64,000 nt of DNA from Chloroflexi bacterium CFX4 (GTDB lineage Bacteria; Chloroflexota; Anaerolineae; Aggregatilineales; UBA2796). The translations under genes and the position numbers were made by a program. Below the pieces are notes generated by a model. The model saw nothing but the letters and a program-made list of their open reading frames with translations, had not been told where the DNA came from and made no database searches. Numbering within the stretch: the stretch's first letter is position 1; the number at the start of each line of letters is the position of its first letter. Of this stretch, positions 25,829-34,075 are shown in pieces. The DNA lies in the NCBI GenBank assembly GCA_021404685.1, contig QWHC01000005.1, positions 1 to 64,000 on the forward strand. The letters are read 5' to 3'.

Positions 25829-25909
25829 TTTATCAATGAGGCGGCGCTTATAACCATTTATGCAGTGATTGACGATGTCCTCAATAACCTTGAGGGTCAC
25901 CGCGCCTAA
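25829..25909 (+). mobile_element. Possible transposase N-terminal scrap
   Basis: One frame reads FINEAALITIYAVIDDVLNN and then LEGHRA before a stop at 25907. The pattern of an Asn-Glu-Ala-x-Leu-Ile-Thr-Ile-Tyr start followed by Val/Ile-Asp-Asp resembles the first 25 residues of some DDE transposases. Nothing else of an element, and no terminal repeats, can be seen, so this would be a short relic beside the broken propeller gene. Confidence 0.3.
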
Positions 25910-25945
25910 TTCATGCAGCTTCCGCCCAAAAAAGCGCCACCGTGC

Positions 25946-25951
25946 TACAAT
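25946..25951 (+). promoter_or_regulatory. -10 box for the amylosucrase gene
   Basis: TACAAT lies 37 bases before the start codon on the plus strand. No good -35 hexamer is seen at 16-18 bases, and no Shine-Dalgarno stands out before the ATG. Confidence 0.4.
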
Positions 25952-25988
25952 CAACGCGGAAACCTTTTACGTATGAGCAAAATGCTTT

Positions 25989-27923
25989 ATGCCCGATACA
26001 CTTTCCCATGCTGTTCATCAATCCCTAGCGCGGCTGCGCCCACGCCTACGCGCCCTATTTACCGATGACTCGCTTTGGCAGACTTTCTCCGAACGCCTTG
26101 ATCAACACTATGCGGCGCTTTTTCCGTTGCTGCTGCGCCTGTATGGCACACGCTATGACTTCTTCTTTTGGCTGGAACAAATTCTTGGCACAGCGGCGCG
26201 TTATTTCCAAGAGCGCTCACCTGCCCTGCACGCCCTGGACGCAACGCGCCCGCCGAATTGGTTTCAGACGCAAAGCATGGTCGGCGGCGTGTGTTATGTA
26301 GACCTCTACGCAGGCAATCTGGCAGGCATTCGCAAGCAAATCCCCTATTTCAAGGAACTCGGTTTAACCTACCTGCATCTGATGCCGCTCTTTCGCTGCC
26401 CACCAGAGCAAAACGACGGCGGCTATGCCGTCAGCAGCTTCCGCGAAGTGAATCCGACGCTTGGCACAATGGCAGAACTGGCAGAGCTTGCCGACTTGCT
26501 GCGTGCTGAGGGCATCAGCCTCGTGCTGGATTTGGTCTTTAACCACACTTCTGACGAGCATGAATGGGCGATCAAGGCGCGCAGCGGTGACCCTGATTAT
26601 CAGGATTTCTACTACTTTTTCCCTGACCGCACCTTGCCCGATCAGTATGAGCGCACCCTGCGCGAGATTTTTCCTGAACAAGCACCCGGCAGCTTCACTT
26701 ACCTGCCTGATTTGGATCAATGGGTATGGACAACCTTCAACACCTTTCAATGGGATTTGAATTATCGCAATCCCGCCGTGTTCGATGCCATGCTTGGCGA
26801 AATGCTCTTTTTGGCAAATCAGGGTGTGGAAGTGCTGCGCCTCGATGCCGTCGCCTTCATTTGGAAGGAACTCGGCACAGCTTGCGAGAACTTGCCACAA
26901 GCGCACGACATCATCGCCGCCTACAATCTGTTGCTGCGCCTTGCCGCGCCTGCGCTCATCTTCAAGAGTGAGGCGATTGTGCATCCCGATGAGGTGGCAA
27001 AATACATCGGGCGTGAGTGCCAGATTAGCTACCATCCAACGCTGATGGTGCTGCTTTGGGAGGCACTTGCCACGCGCCAAGTGCGCCTGCTGCGCCACAC
27101 AATGGCGAAACGCTTTGCCATTCCACACGGCACGGCATGGGTGAATTACATCCGCTGCCATGATGACATTGGGTGGAGTTTTGCCGATGAGGACGCCGCC
27201 GAACTCGGCATCTATGGCTATGATCACCGCCAATTCCTGAATGCCTTCTATACTGGGCGCTTTGAGGGCAGTTTCGCAGTTGGGCTGCCTTTCAACTACA
27301 ATCCGCGCACAGGCGATATGCGGATTAGCGGCATGTTAGCCTCCTTAGCGGGCTTGGAACAGGCGCAGGCAAGCGGCGACCCAACGCTGATTGATCTCGC
27401 GTTATCGCGCATTCATCTGCTACACGCGCTGATTATGGCGGTGGGCGGCATTCCACTAATTTACTTGGGCGACGAACTCGGCATGACCAACGATTACACT
27501 TTCCGCACCAACGCGGCAAAGGCAAACGACTCGCGTTGGGTGCATCGCCCGAAGGCATCTGCGAACTTAAAGGCACAGCGCCACGATCCGCAGAGCGTGG
27601 CAGGCGCACTGTTCGGCGCGATCCGGCATATGATCAGGGTGCGGAAAGCGCACGCCGCGTTTTCTGCCGAGGGCAGGGCAGCTTGGCTGGAGTGCGGCAA
27701 TCCGCATGTGCTGGCGTTTGAGCGCACCCATGCAGGCGAGACGATTCTCGTTCTGGCGAACTTTTCGGAGCTGCCACAGACCGTAGCGCGCCGTATGCTG
27801 CCGGCGGCTGATCCGCGCACACCCTACCACGATCTGTTGAGCGGCGAAAGTGTGCAGCCTGATTCCGCTGGCGAACTACTTTTGCAGCCTTACGCGGTTT
27901 TGTGGCTTACCTACACGCGCTGA
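25989..27923 (+). CDS. ams: Amylosucrase (GH13)
   Basis: A 644-residue GH13 enzyme that splits sucrose and transfers glucose to an alpha-1,4-glucan, releasing fructose. Length is close to the Neisseria polysaccharea enzyme (636). The catalytic residues fall at the same numbers as in that enzyme: nucleophile Asp286 in VLRLDAVAF, acid/base Glu328 in FKSEAIV, and the transition-state Asp in RCHDDIGW (392-393). The N-terminal helical domain typical of amylosucrases covers residues 1-90, and the barrel begins at VGGVCYVDLYAG. It has no signal peptide, so it acts in the cytoplasm and could store glucan directly from sucrose. It is alone, without glycogen genes nearby. Confidence 0.9.
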   Translation: MPDTLSHAVHQSLARLRPRLRALFTDDSLWQTFSERLDQHYAALFPLLLRLYGTRYDFFFWLEQILGTAARYFQERSPALHALDATRPPNWFQTQSMVGGVCYVDLYAGNLAGIRKQIPYFKELGLTYLHLMPLFRCPPEQNDGGYAVSSFREVNPTLGTMAELAELADLLRAEGISLVLDLVFNHTSDEHEWAIKARSGDPDYQDFYYFFPDRTLPDQYERTLREIFPEQAPGSFTYLPDLDQWVWTTFNTFQWDLNYRNPAVFDAMLGEMLFLANQGVEVLRLDAVAFIWKELGTACENLPQAHDIIAAYNLLLRLAAPALIFKSEAIVHPDEVAKYIGRECQISYHPTLMVLLWEALATRQVRLLRHTMAKRFAIPHGTAWVNYIRCHDDIGWSFADEDAAELGIYGYDHRQFLNAFYTGRFEGSFAVGLPFNYNPRTGDMRISGMLASLAGLEQAQASGDPTLIDLALSRIHLLHALIMAVGGIPLIYLGDELGMTNDYTFRTNAAKANDSRWVHRPKASANLKAQRHDPQSVAGALFGAIRHMIRVRKAHAAFSAEGRAAWLECGNPHVLAFERTHAGETILVLANFSELPQTVARRMLPAADPRTPYHDLLSGESVQPDSAGELLLQPYAVLWLTYTR

Positions 27924-27958
27924 GCGCGCCACAGAGTAGCTTTCACACGCAGGCACGC

Positions 27959-27964
27959 TATAAT
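27959..27964 (+). promoter_or_regulatory. -10 box for the deacetylase gene
   Basis: TATAAT, 36 bases before the GTG start at 28001. No good -35 hexamer is seen at the normal distance. Confidence 0.45.
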
Positions 27965-28000
27965 TGCCCGCGTGTGTTAAGCTATCTTGCGGAGTTTCTT

Positions 28001-28789
28001 GTGACTATACGCCGATCCTCACAGATGACGCGCCGTGCCTTTCTGGGCATGTTGGGCGGCTCTGCGCTAGGTGCCGTGCTGCCCAACCTGATTAGCAGTG
28101 CGGAAAATACACCCTTTCGCGTGCCGCCTACGCTGATGTTCCACACCAAAGACCGCTGGAAGATGCCACGCATTCTGGCATGGCTGCGCGATGAAGGCTA
28201 TGAAAGCGTTGGCTACGCGGACGTGCTGAGCGCGCTGGAAGGCAAAAGCGCCTTGCCTGAAAAGCCTGTTACCCTCACTATTGATGACATTGCCTCTAAC
28301 TACATTCAGCCCTACTTTTTGGCGATGGCGGATGAGGTGGAAAAGGTAGGCTATCGGGGCGTGTTCGGCGTGGTCACGCGCCATTCGCCAACGCGCAACC
28401 CAAAGGTGTGGGCGCAACTGCGCGAGTTGGTTGAGCGCGGTTGGGAATTGGACACGCACACCACACATCACAGCCTGCTACCACCGCTTTCTGTGGCAGA
28501 TTTGCGCGAGGAAATTGTTGAGTCCGCCCAATGGATTGCCGAAGGCACAGGGCGCGCACCGCTGACCTTGATCGTCCCGTATGGCGCTGTCTACAAGCGC
28601 GGCAGAGAGTTTGATCCGCGCATTTTCGAGGTGGCGGCAGAAGCAAACCTTGCCTTTGTGGTTGGCATTGTGGGCGGGCGTTTCATCGGCGCAGAGTCCA
28701 GCGCGCCACATTACGTTGGGCGCGTGGGCATTGGCACAGATCACGTCCAAACGGCGTGGTGGATTGAGCATTTTCACAGAGAATCGTAG
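28001..28789 (+). CDS. Tat-exported polysaccharide deacetylase family protein
   Basis: A 262-residue protein. The GTG at 28001 has GGAG 6 bases upstream and gives a twin-arginine signal (MTRRAFLGMLGGSALGAVLP), so the protein is likely exported folded. The NodB-like core shows TLTIDDIASNY (the metal-binding Asp pair in a TxDD form) and, later, ELDTHTTHHSLL with the His-x3-His-type ligands. Family members remove acetyl groups from chitin oligomers, peptidoglycan or other surface sugars. The exact substrate is unknown, but murA follows 6 bases downstream, so a cell-wall role is plausible. A start further upstream would put the signal too far inside the protein. Confidence 0.82.
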   Translation: MTIRRSSQMTRRAFLGMLGGSALGAVLPNLISSAENTPFRVPPTLMFHTKDRWKMPRILAWLRDEGYESVGYADVLSALEGKSALPEKPVTLTIDDIASNYIQPYFLAMADEVEKVGYRGVFGVVTRHSPTRNPKVWAQLRELVERGWELDTHTTHHSLLPPLSVADLREEIVESAQWIAEGTGRAPLTLIVPYGAVYKRGREFDPRIFEVAAEANLAFVVGIVGGRFIGAESSAPHYVGRVGIGTDHVQTAWWIEHFHRES

Positions 28790-28795
28790 GCAACC

Positions 28796-30094
28796 ATGCA
28801 GCAGTTCATCATTGAAGGCGGCTATGCCTTAAAGGGCAGCCTTGAGGTTGGCGGCAATAAGAACTCCGTGATCAAGCTGATGGCAGCTTGCTTGCTGACT
28901 GATCAGCCCGTCACGCTGACCAATGTGCCTAGCATCTCCGACGTGCGCGTGATGGCGGATATTCTGCGTGGGCTTGGCGCAGCAGTTGCCTATGATGAGG
29001 CGGCGCGCAGCATGACCATTCACGCCGAGAATTTGCACACACACCGTGTCAATCCGCAGCTTTCGCAGAAGTTGCGCGCCAGCATTGTGCTGGCAGGCGC
29101 GCTGCTTGGCAGGTTGGGCGCTGTTTCGCTGCCGCTGCCCGGTGGCGATGTAATCGGGCGGCGGCGGCTGGATACACATCTCATCGCGCTCCAAAAGCTG
29201 GGCGCAACGGTGACGGTGGAGCGCGGCTTCCACATGAATGCGGATGGCTTGCAGGGCGCCAACATCCTGTTGGATGAGGCAAGCGTCACCGCGACTGAAA
29301 ATGCAATCATGGCGGCGGTACGCGCCAAAGGCACAACGGTTATCCGTAATGCGGCAAGCGAACCGCATGTGCAAGATTTGTGCAACCTCTTGGTGACGCT
29401 TGGCGTGCCAATGGAAGGTATTGGCTCGAATCAGATTACCATCCAAGGCGTAGATCGTTTGGGCGGTGGCAGCTTTCGGGTTGGCGCGGATTATATCGAG
29501 GTGGCGAGCTACATCGGCGCAGCAGCGGTAACGGGCGGTGAGGTGCTGATCAAGAATGCGGATCCGCAGCACCTCGCCATGATCGAGTTGGTCTATAACA
29601 AGCTGGGTGTGGTTTGGGAAGTGCGCGGTGAGGATATCTTTGTGCCGCATAGACAGTCCATGCGCGTTCAGAACGATTTTGGCAACCGCATTCCTGTCAT
29701 CAAGGCACAGCCGTGGCCTGCTTTCCCTTCGGATTTGCTCAGCATTGCCCTGTTGATTGCTACGCAGTCCTCTGGTGCTGTGATGTTCCACGAGTGGATG
29801 TATGACGGGCGCTTGTTCTTCACCGATAAGCTGGCAAGCATGGGAGCGCGTATTGTGCTGTGCGATCCGCACCGCGCATTGGTGCAAGGGCATACGCCGC
29901 TGCACGGCGACCTGACTATCAGCAGCCCGGATATTCGCGCAGGCATCACCTTATTGTTGGCGGCACTGTGTGCGCGTGGGACGACTGTGATCGGCAATAT
30001 TCATCATATTGATCGCGGCTATGAGCGTGTTGAACAAAAGCTCAGTGCGCTTGGCGCAAAGATTGAGCGCGTCGAGGTTAGTGCGGCAGGCTGA
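28796..30094 (+). CDS. murA: UDP-N-acetylglucosamine 1-carboxyvinyltransferase MurA (Asp118 type)
   Basis: A 432-residue MurA that transfers enolpyruvate from PEP to UDP-GlcNAc, the first committed step of peptidoglycan synthesis. The phosphate-binding Lys22-Asn23 is present in GGNKNSV. At the position of the catalytic loop Cys115 of E. coli the sequence reads PGGDVIGRRRLDTH with Asp118. Enzymes with Asp here (Mycobacterium, Chlamydia) are active but not alkylated by fosfomycin, so natural fosfomycin resistance is expected. Other conserved stretches are ATENAIMAAV and ADYIEVASYIGAAA. It starts 6 bases after the deacetylase stop and is followed by an independently promoted carH-like gene. Confidence 0.95.
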   Translation: MQQFIIEGGYALKGSLEVGGNKNSVIKLMAACLLTDQPVTLTNVPSISDVRVMADILRGLGAAVAYDEAARSMTIHAENLHTHRVNPQLSQKLRASIVLAGALLGRLGAVSLPLPGGDVIGRRRLDTHLIALQKLGATVTVERGFHMNADGLQGANILLDEASVTATENAIMAAVRAKGTTVIRNAASEPHVQDLCNLLVTLGVPMEGIGSNQITIQGVDRLGGGSFRVGADYIEVASYIGAAAVTGGEVLIKNADPQHLAMIELVYNKLGVVWEVRGEDIFVPHRQSMRVQNDFGNRIPVIKAQPWPAFPSDLLSIALLIATQSSGAVMFHEWMYDGRLFFTDKLASMGARIVLCDPHRALVQGHTPLHGDLTISSPDIRAGITLLLAALCARGTTVIGNIHHIDRGYERVEQKLSALGAKIERVEVSAAG

Positions 30095-30104
30095 GCCTAC
30101 CTGC

Positions 30105-30133
30105 TTGACAAGGCGATCAGCGCGATTTACAAT
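30105..30133 (+). promoter_or_regulatory. Strong promoter of the carH-like gene
   Basis: A perfect -35 TTGACA (30105-30110), a 17-base spacer and TACAAT (30128-30133) lie between murA and the MerR/B12 regulator gene. GACA motifs recur at 30107, 30147 and 30158. The last two are 11 bases apart, a spacing like the 11-bp direct repeats of Thermus CarH operators, so the region may be the regulator's own operator. Confidence 0.8.
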
Positions 30134-30175
30134 GAGCCTTAACTTAGACAAAAAGTGGACAAGCGTTTCTAAAAA

Positions 30176-31150
30176 ATGCGGCGGCAGCTCGAAGACTATT
30201 CCGACGAACCCATCTACAACATGAAGGCTGTGGAGCAGCAGACGGGAATTTCTGCTGCAACACTGCGCGCCTGGGAACGCCGCTATATGCTGGTAGAGCC
30301 AAAACGCACTGCCAGCGGCTACCGCCTCTACTCCGACCGTGATATTGCCCTGCTGCGCTGGGTGCGCCAGCAAATGAACGACGGTATGACGATCAGCCGC
30401 GTGGTTGCCTTGCTGGATTCAGCACGTCATAGCGGCGAACTCATCTATGTTGATCCGCAAGACGCACTGCCACAGCCAACCCGTGATGCACCACTGCCGC
30501 CCTCCGATTTTGTGCAACCGTTAGTGCAGGCACTCGTCAGCCTCGATAACGACCGCGCTGACGAAGTGATTGAACAGGCATTCGTGCTGTATACCATGTC
30601 CACTGTCTATGTGGAATTGATCACGCCAACCCTGATCGAAATTGGTGAGATGTGGCATCGCGGCGAAATCTCTATCTCCATTGAGCATTTCGCCACAACC
30701 TACCTGCGCGGTCGGCTGCTTGGCTTGCTGCAAGCCTACCCGCATCGCCACGATATGCCGATGATTATGATCGGCTGTGCGCCCGGCGAACGCCATGAGA
30801 TCGGCGCGCTCATCTTCGCCGTCATGCTGCGCCAGCAAGGCTTTAATGCTGTCTACCTTGGGCAAGATGTGCCGGTTGAGGACATTGTGCAGACCGCCTT
30901 ACAAGAGCGCGCTGCTATGATCTGCCTTTCCGCCAACACTGCCGCCTCCGCACTGGCACTGCGCCACATGCAAGACTTGCTGACGGAAGGCGGCAGACCC
31001 AATCCGCCGTTGTTTGGCTATGGCGGACGCGCCTTTGATACTGATCCAAGCCTGCGCGATCAGGTGGCAGGCTACTATCTGGGCAACGACCCACGCGATT
31101 CGCTCAGCCTCGTGGCAAACCTGCTGCGTGCAGGACGCAACGGCACCTAG
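30176..31150 (+). CDS. carH: MerR-type regulator with B12-binding photoreceptor domain (CarH/LitR-like)
   Basis: A 324-residue protein. Residues 12-85 are a MerR winged helix (YNMKAVEQQTGISAATLRAW by its start). Residues 110-185 are the four-helix cobalamin cap domain and 195-310 the Rossmann B12-binding domain. It carries the CarH signature W-x9-EH exactly: Trp160 and Glu170-His171. The lower axial ligand would be His207 in GERHEIG. In the known family the adenosylcobalamin-bound tetramer represses in the dark and light breaks it apart. Usual targets are carotenoid or photolyase genes, none of which is adjacent; self-control through the promoter upstream is likely. The stop faces the tal-pgi stop with one base between. 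Confidence 0.9.
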   Translation: MRRQLEDYSDEPIYNMKAVEQQTGISAATLRAWERRYMLVEPKRTASGYRLYSDRDIALLRWVRQQMNDGMTISRVVALLDSARHSGELIYVDPQDALPQPTRDAPLPPSDFVQPLVQALVSLDNDRADEVIEQAFVLYTMSTVYVELITPTLIEIGEMWHRGEISISIEHFATTYLRGRLLGLLQAYPHRHDMPMIMIGCAPGERHEIGALIFAVMLRQQGFNAVYLGQDVPVEDIVQTALQERAAMICLSANTAASALALRHMQDLLTEGGRPNPPLFGYGGRAFDTDPSLRDQVAGYYLGNDPRDSLSLVANLLRAGRNGT

Positions 31151-31151
31151 C

Positions 31152-34022
31152 CTACTTCCGTTTAGCGGCAATTGCCTCAATCGCAGCGCGAAACTTTGCC
31201 AAACCTGCACTGGCCTCTGCGCCCAAGTGCAGCCGAATAATGCGCCTGCCACGCCCTTGCAGTGCCTCATAGTCGCCCGCTGCCTGTGCCTGCTTCAATA
31301 CACTGAAGCTAAACGGCATGTTCGGGATCGGCAGCGGCTCTGGATCATCCACCGTTAGCTGAACGAACACGCCTTTATCACAGCCTGCTTTGTGAAGCTG
31401 CCCTGTAGAGTGTAGATAGCGCGGACCGAGACCAAGCGTTACGGCACGCTGCAAAACATGCCGAAGCTGCCGCCGAAAGTCTTCTAAGGCTGCCAGATGT
31501 TCAGGGCGTGGCGGCAAGTATGCCAATAAACCAACATAATCGCCAGAGCGCGCCAAGCGCAAGAATGCAGCGATCATCCCGCTGAGTTCTGTCGTATGAA
31601 ATGCCTGTTGCAGCCGCAGTTGGTTAAGTAAGGCGGCAGTGCTTTCGTCTGCAAAAAGGCTCACGCCATCTTCGGTAAAAGCCGGCGGCACCTCAGGCAG
31701 TTGCCCCTGCTCTATGTAGGCATCTAGCAGGCGCTGTGTGTTCTGTTTACTCTCCTCAACGGCTGGCTCATCAAACGGATTGATGCCCAAGACGATGCCT
31801 GCTGCCGCTGCCGCAAACTGCCAGCGGAAGAACTCTGCGCCAATGTCATAGACATCGCGCAAATTAAGGATGACCAGCGGATGCCCTGCCTCTTGCAGCA
31901 TTTGCACAGCCGCATCAGGGTTGTGTGGGCTGCCATCCAAGCGCAGATAGATCATCAGGCGATCATCATCGTAGTCATGCGGCAAACCGATTGTGCCGCC
32001 GCTGATCGGGATGATACCTTTATCTTCCTTGCCACTGCTCTCGGCGATGAGTTGCTCCGCCCAGGCACCAAACGCGGCAATCTCAGGGCTGCACAGCAGA
32101 GTCAGCTTATCCAAGCCGCGCCGCGATAGCACACCCATCACCGTGCCAAGCCACAAACCGGGATGATTATTGCCCATCACATTTGCGCCGCATGCCAAAG
32201 ACATTTCAGCGGCGCGCTCTAGCAGGCGTTCAAAGTCCAAGCCAAGTAAGGCTGCTGGCAGCGTGCCGAAATAGCTCAGCGTGGCGTAGCGCCCTGCCAT
32301 ATCGGTCGGATTGTAGTAGACGGCGCGGAAGGCGAGCTTTTGTGCTTCTTCTGCCAAAGGTGTCTCAGGATCAGTGATGGCGATGAAATGTGCGCCGGGC
32401 TGGGCGGTCACTTCCGCGCAACGTGCATAGAAATAATGCAGCATGGCGAGCGTTTCCAGCGTGCTGCCCGATTTGCTGGCAACCACAAAGCACGTCCGCA
32501 ACAGGTCCAGTTGCACTTCCACATCGCGGATCGCCGTCGGATCGGTGCTATCCAACGTCAGCAAAGCGGGAAAGCCTGTTTGTTGCCCAAAGATGGCGTA
32601 GAGCGTCTCGGCAGTGATGTTGGCGCCGCCCATGCCCAACATCACAATGTGCTGCCAGCCTTCGCGGCGTGATTCGTCGCGAGCAGCGCGCAGCCGCGCC
32701 AGATCAATGCGTCCATCGGTTGGCAAGGTCAGCCAGCCCAAGCGTGTTTCGATCAAGGCAGCCTCATCCGGCGAGTCCGTCCACAAGCTGGCATCGCCTG
32801 CCCAAGTGCGCGTGATGCTCTTTTGGGTACGCAGGCGGCGCAGTTCTGTTTCCACAGGATTTTGGTACTGCCCTAAGATCAGGGTTTGGCGGCGAATGAA
32901 GCCGCTGGAGAGCAGTTTGCGCTTGCCATCCACCCGTGCGATCAGCTTGGCGAAGGCATCTTCGTAAAGTTCCTCAGCATCGCCTTGCAGTTGGCGCGCC
33001 ACCAAATCCAGATCAATGCCAACGGCGGCAAGGCGCGTTAGCACTTCGGGCGCTTCGCGCAAGGCAGCTGTGCGTGGCATGGCATCATTTTCGCCTTCGG
33101 TCAGGCTTTCGAACAGTTCAGGTTCAAGCAGCAGCAGTGCCTCAGCATGATTTAAGCATTCAATGTAGTGTGTGGGCGCTTGGAGCGGACTGATCGGCGC
33201 AATATCCGTCCACAGCAAGCGCTGTGGCAGCGCACCCTTAGCGCGCAAACGTGCAAAGCGTTCACTGTTGAAAATATCACGGCTGCGGCGATAGACGTTG
33301 TTGGCGTTCGCCACGCCGATCTTACCGAGCAGGTCGGCATTGGCGGAAACACGCGCTAACTCGCTGCGCGCTTGCGCCGCACGGATGTTGTTTTGCAGTT
33401 GACGGTCTACCACCTCATCTACTGCACTAACGTGGAAGCCGATCACCGAAAAAACGCCGTCTAAGGGCAGCCCTTCAAGGGCGCGGCGCTCCAAAGCGCG
33501 CAGATAGCACTCGGCAACTGCCTCATACATGGCAGCGTTATAAACATGCGTACAATGCACGTTGATGCCTTCATAGAGCATTTGCTCGAAGATTGTGAGC
33601 AGCTCAGGCTGTGCGGGCAATTTAATCAGCACATTAGGACGATCAATCAGGTGGAACAGGCTGCGGGCAGCCTCTAGCCGTGCGGCAGGCACTTCAGCGT
33701 CCAGCGGCGAAAGGTCTACGCTGACCACGCCGCTCGCCCATTCAGCACTAAAGTGTGGGCGTAACAGATCAGCAGCGCGCCGAGCATCTTCCACCAGCAA
33801 GTTGCGGAAGCAGGTGTGCGGATCGCTCTCTGTGTGCTGGCTAAGGGCAGCGTCATATGCCTCACCTTCGCCAACGGCACGCTCTAGCCGTGCAAGGTGT
33901 GTCGCAAAGCTGCTGATGGGCAACGCTGCCAAAGGGTAGCGATCTAACAGGGCGCGAGTCAGGCTGTGATACCACAACCGCCGATCTTCGGGTAGATGTG
34001 GTGAGGCAGGTGAGTCCATCAT
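31152..34022 (-). CDS. tal-pgi: Bifunctional transaldolase / glucose-6-phosphate isomerase
   Basis: A 956-residue natural fusion. Residues 1-375 are a transaldolase with the Schiff-base Lys in NVLIKLPAQ and TQ-region GVFSVIGFHVS; residues 400-956 are a phosphoglucose isomerase-type SIS protein, with AMLHYF, VASKSGSTLETL, the SGKEDKG segment and GHPLVIL regions. Together they connect the pentose-phosphate pathway (sedoheptulose-7-P and glyceraldehyde-3-P to erythrose-4-P and fructose-6-P) to glucose-6-P. Such fusions are known in Chloroflexota, Acidobacteria and actinobacterial relatives, and the length is normal for them. The ATG at 34022 has GGAG about 13 bases upstream; a second ATG follows at once. 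Confidence 0.93.
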   Translation of the reverse strand: MMDSPASPHLPEDRRLWYHSLTRALLDRYPLAALPISSFATHLARLERAVGEGEAYDAALSQHTESDPHTCFRNLLVEDARRAADLLRPHFSAEWASGVVSVDLSPLDAEVPAARLEAARSLFHLIDRPNVLIKLPAQPELLTIFEQMLYEGINVHCTHVYNAAMYEAVAECYLRALERRALEGLPLDGVFSVIGFHVSAVDEVVDRQLQNNIRAAQARSELARVSANADLLGKIGVANANNVYRRSRDIFNSERFARLRAKGALPQRLLWTDIAPISPLQAPTHYIECLNHAEALLLLEPELFESLTEGENDAMPRTAALREAPEVLTRLAAVGIDLDLVARQLQGDAEELYEDAFAKLIARVDGKRKLLSSGFIRRQTLILGQYQNPVETELRRLRTQKSITRTWAGDASLWTDSPDEAALIETRLGWLTLPTDGRIDLARLRAARDESRREGWQHIVMLGMGGANITAETLYAIFGQQTGFPALLTLDSTDPTAIRDVEVQLDLLRTCFVVASKSGSTLETLAMLHYFYARCAEVTAQPGAHFIAITDPETPLAEEAQKLAFRAVYYNPTDMAGRYATLSYFGTLPAALLGLDFERLLERAAEMSLACGANVMGNNHPGLWLGTVMGVLSRRGLDKLTLLCSPEIAAFGAWAEQLIAESSGKEDKGIIPISGGTIGLPHDYDDDRLMIYLRLDGSPHNPDAAVQMLQEAGHPLVILNLRDVYDIGAEFFRWQFAAAAAGIVLGINPFDEPAVEESKQNTQRLLDAYIEQGQLPEVPPAFTEDGVSLFADESTAALLNQLRLQQAFHTTELSGMIAAFLRLARSGDYVGLLAYLPPRPEHLAALEDFRRQLRHVLQRAVTLGLGPRYLHSTGQLHKAGCDKGVFVQLTVDDPEPLPIPNMPFSFSVLKQAQAAGDYEALQGRGRRIIRLHLGAEASAGLAKFRAAIEAIAAKRK

Positions 34023-34075
34023 GGCAAAAAATGCTCTCCTCTAGTTTTCAAACGATTATTTAGGTGCAGTGCAGG

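Noticed and set aside
26364-27233. 289-codon minus-strand frame
   Set aside because: Antisense of amylosucrase; the sense strand has all catalytic residues.
28829-29905. 358-codon minus-strand frame
   Set aside because: It covers murA, whose catalytic motifs are clear; no motif is seen in the antisense frame.
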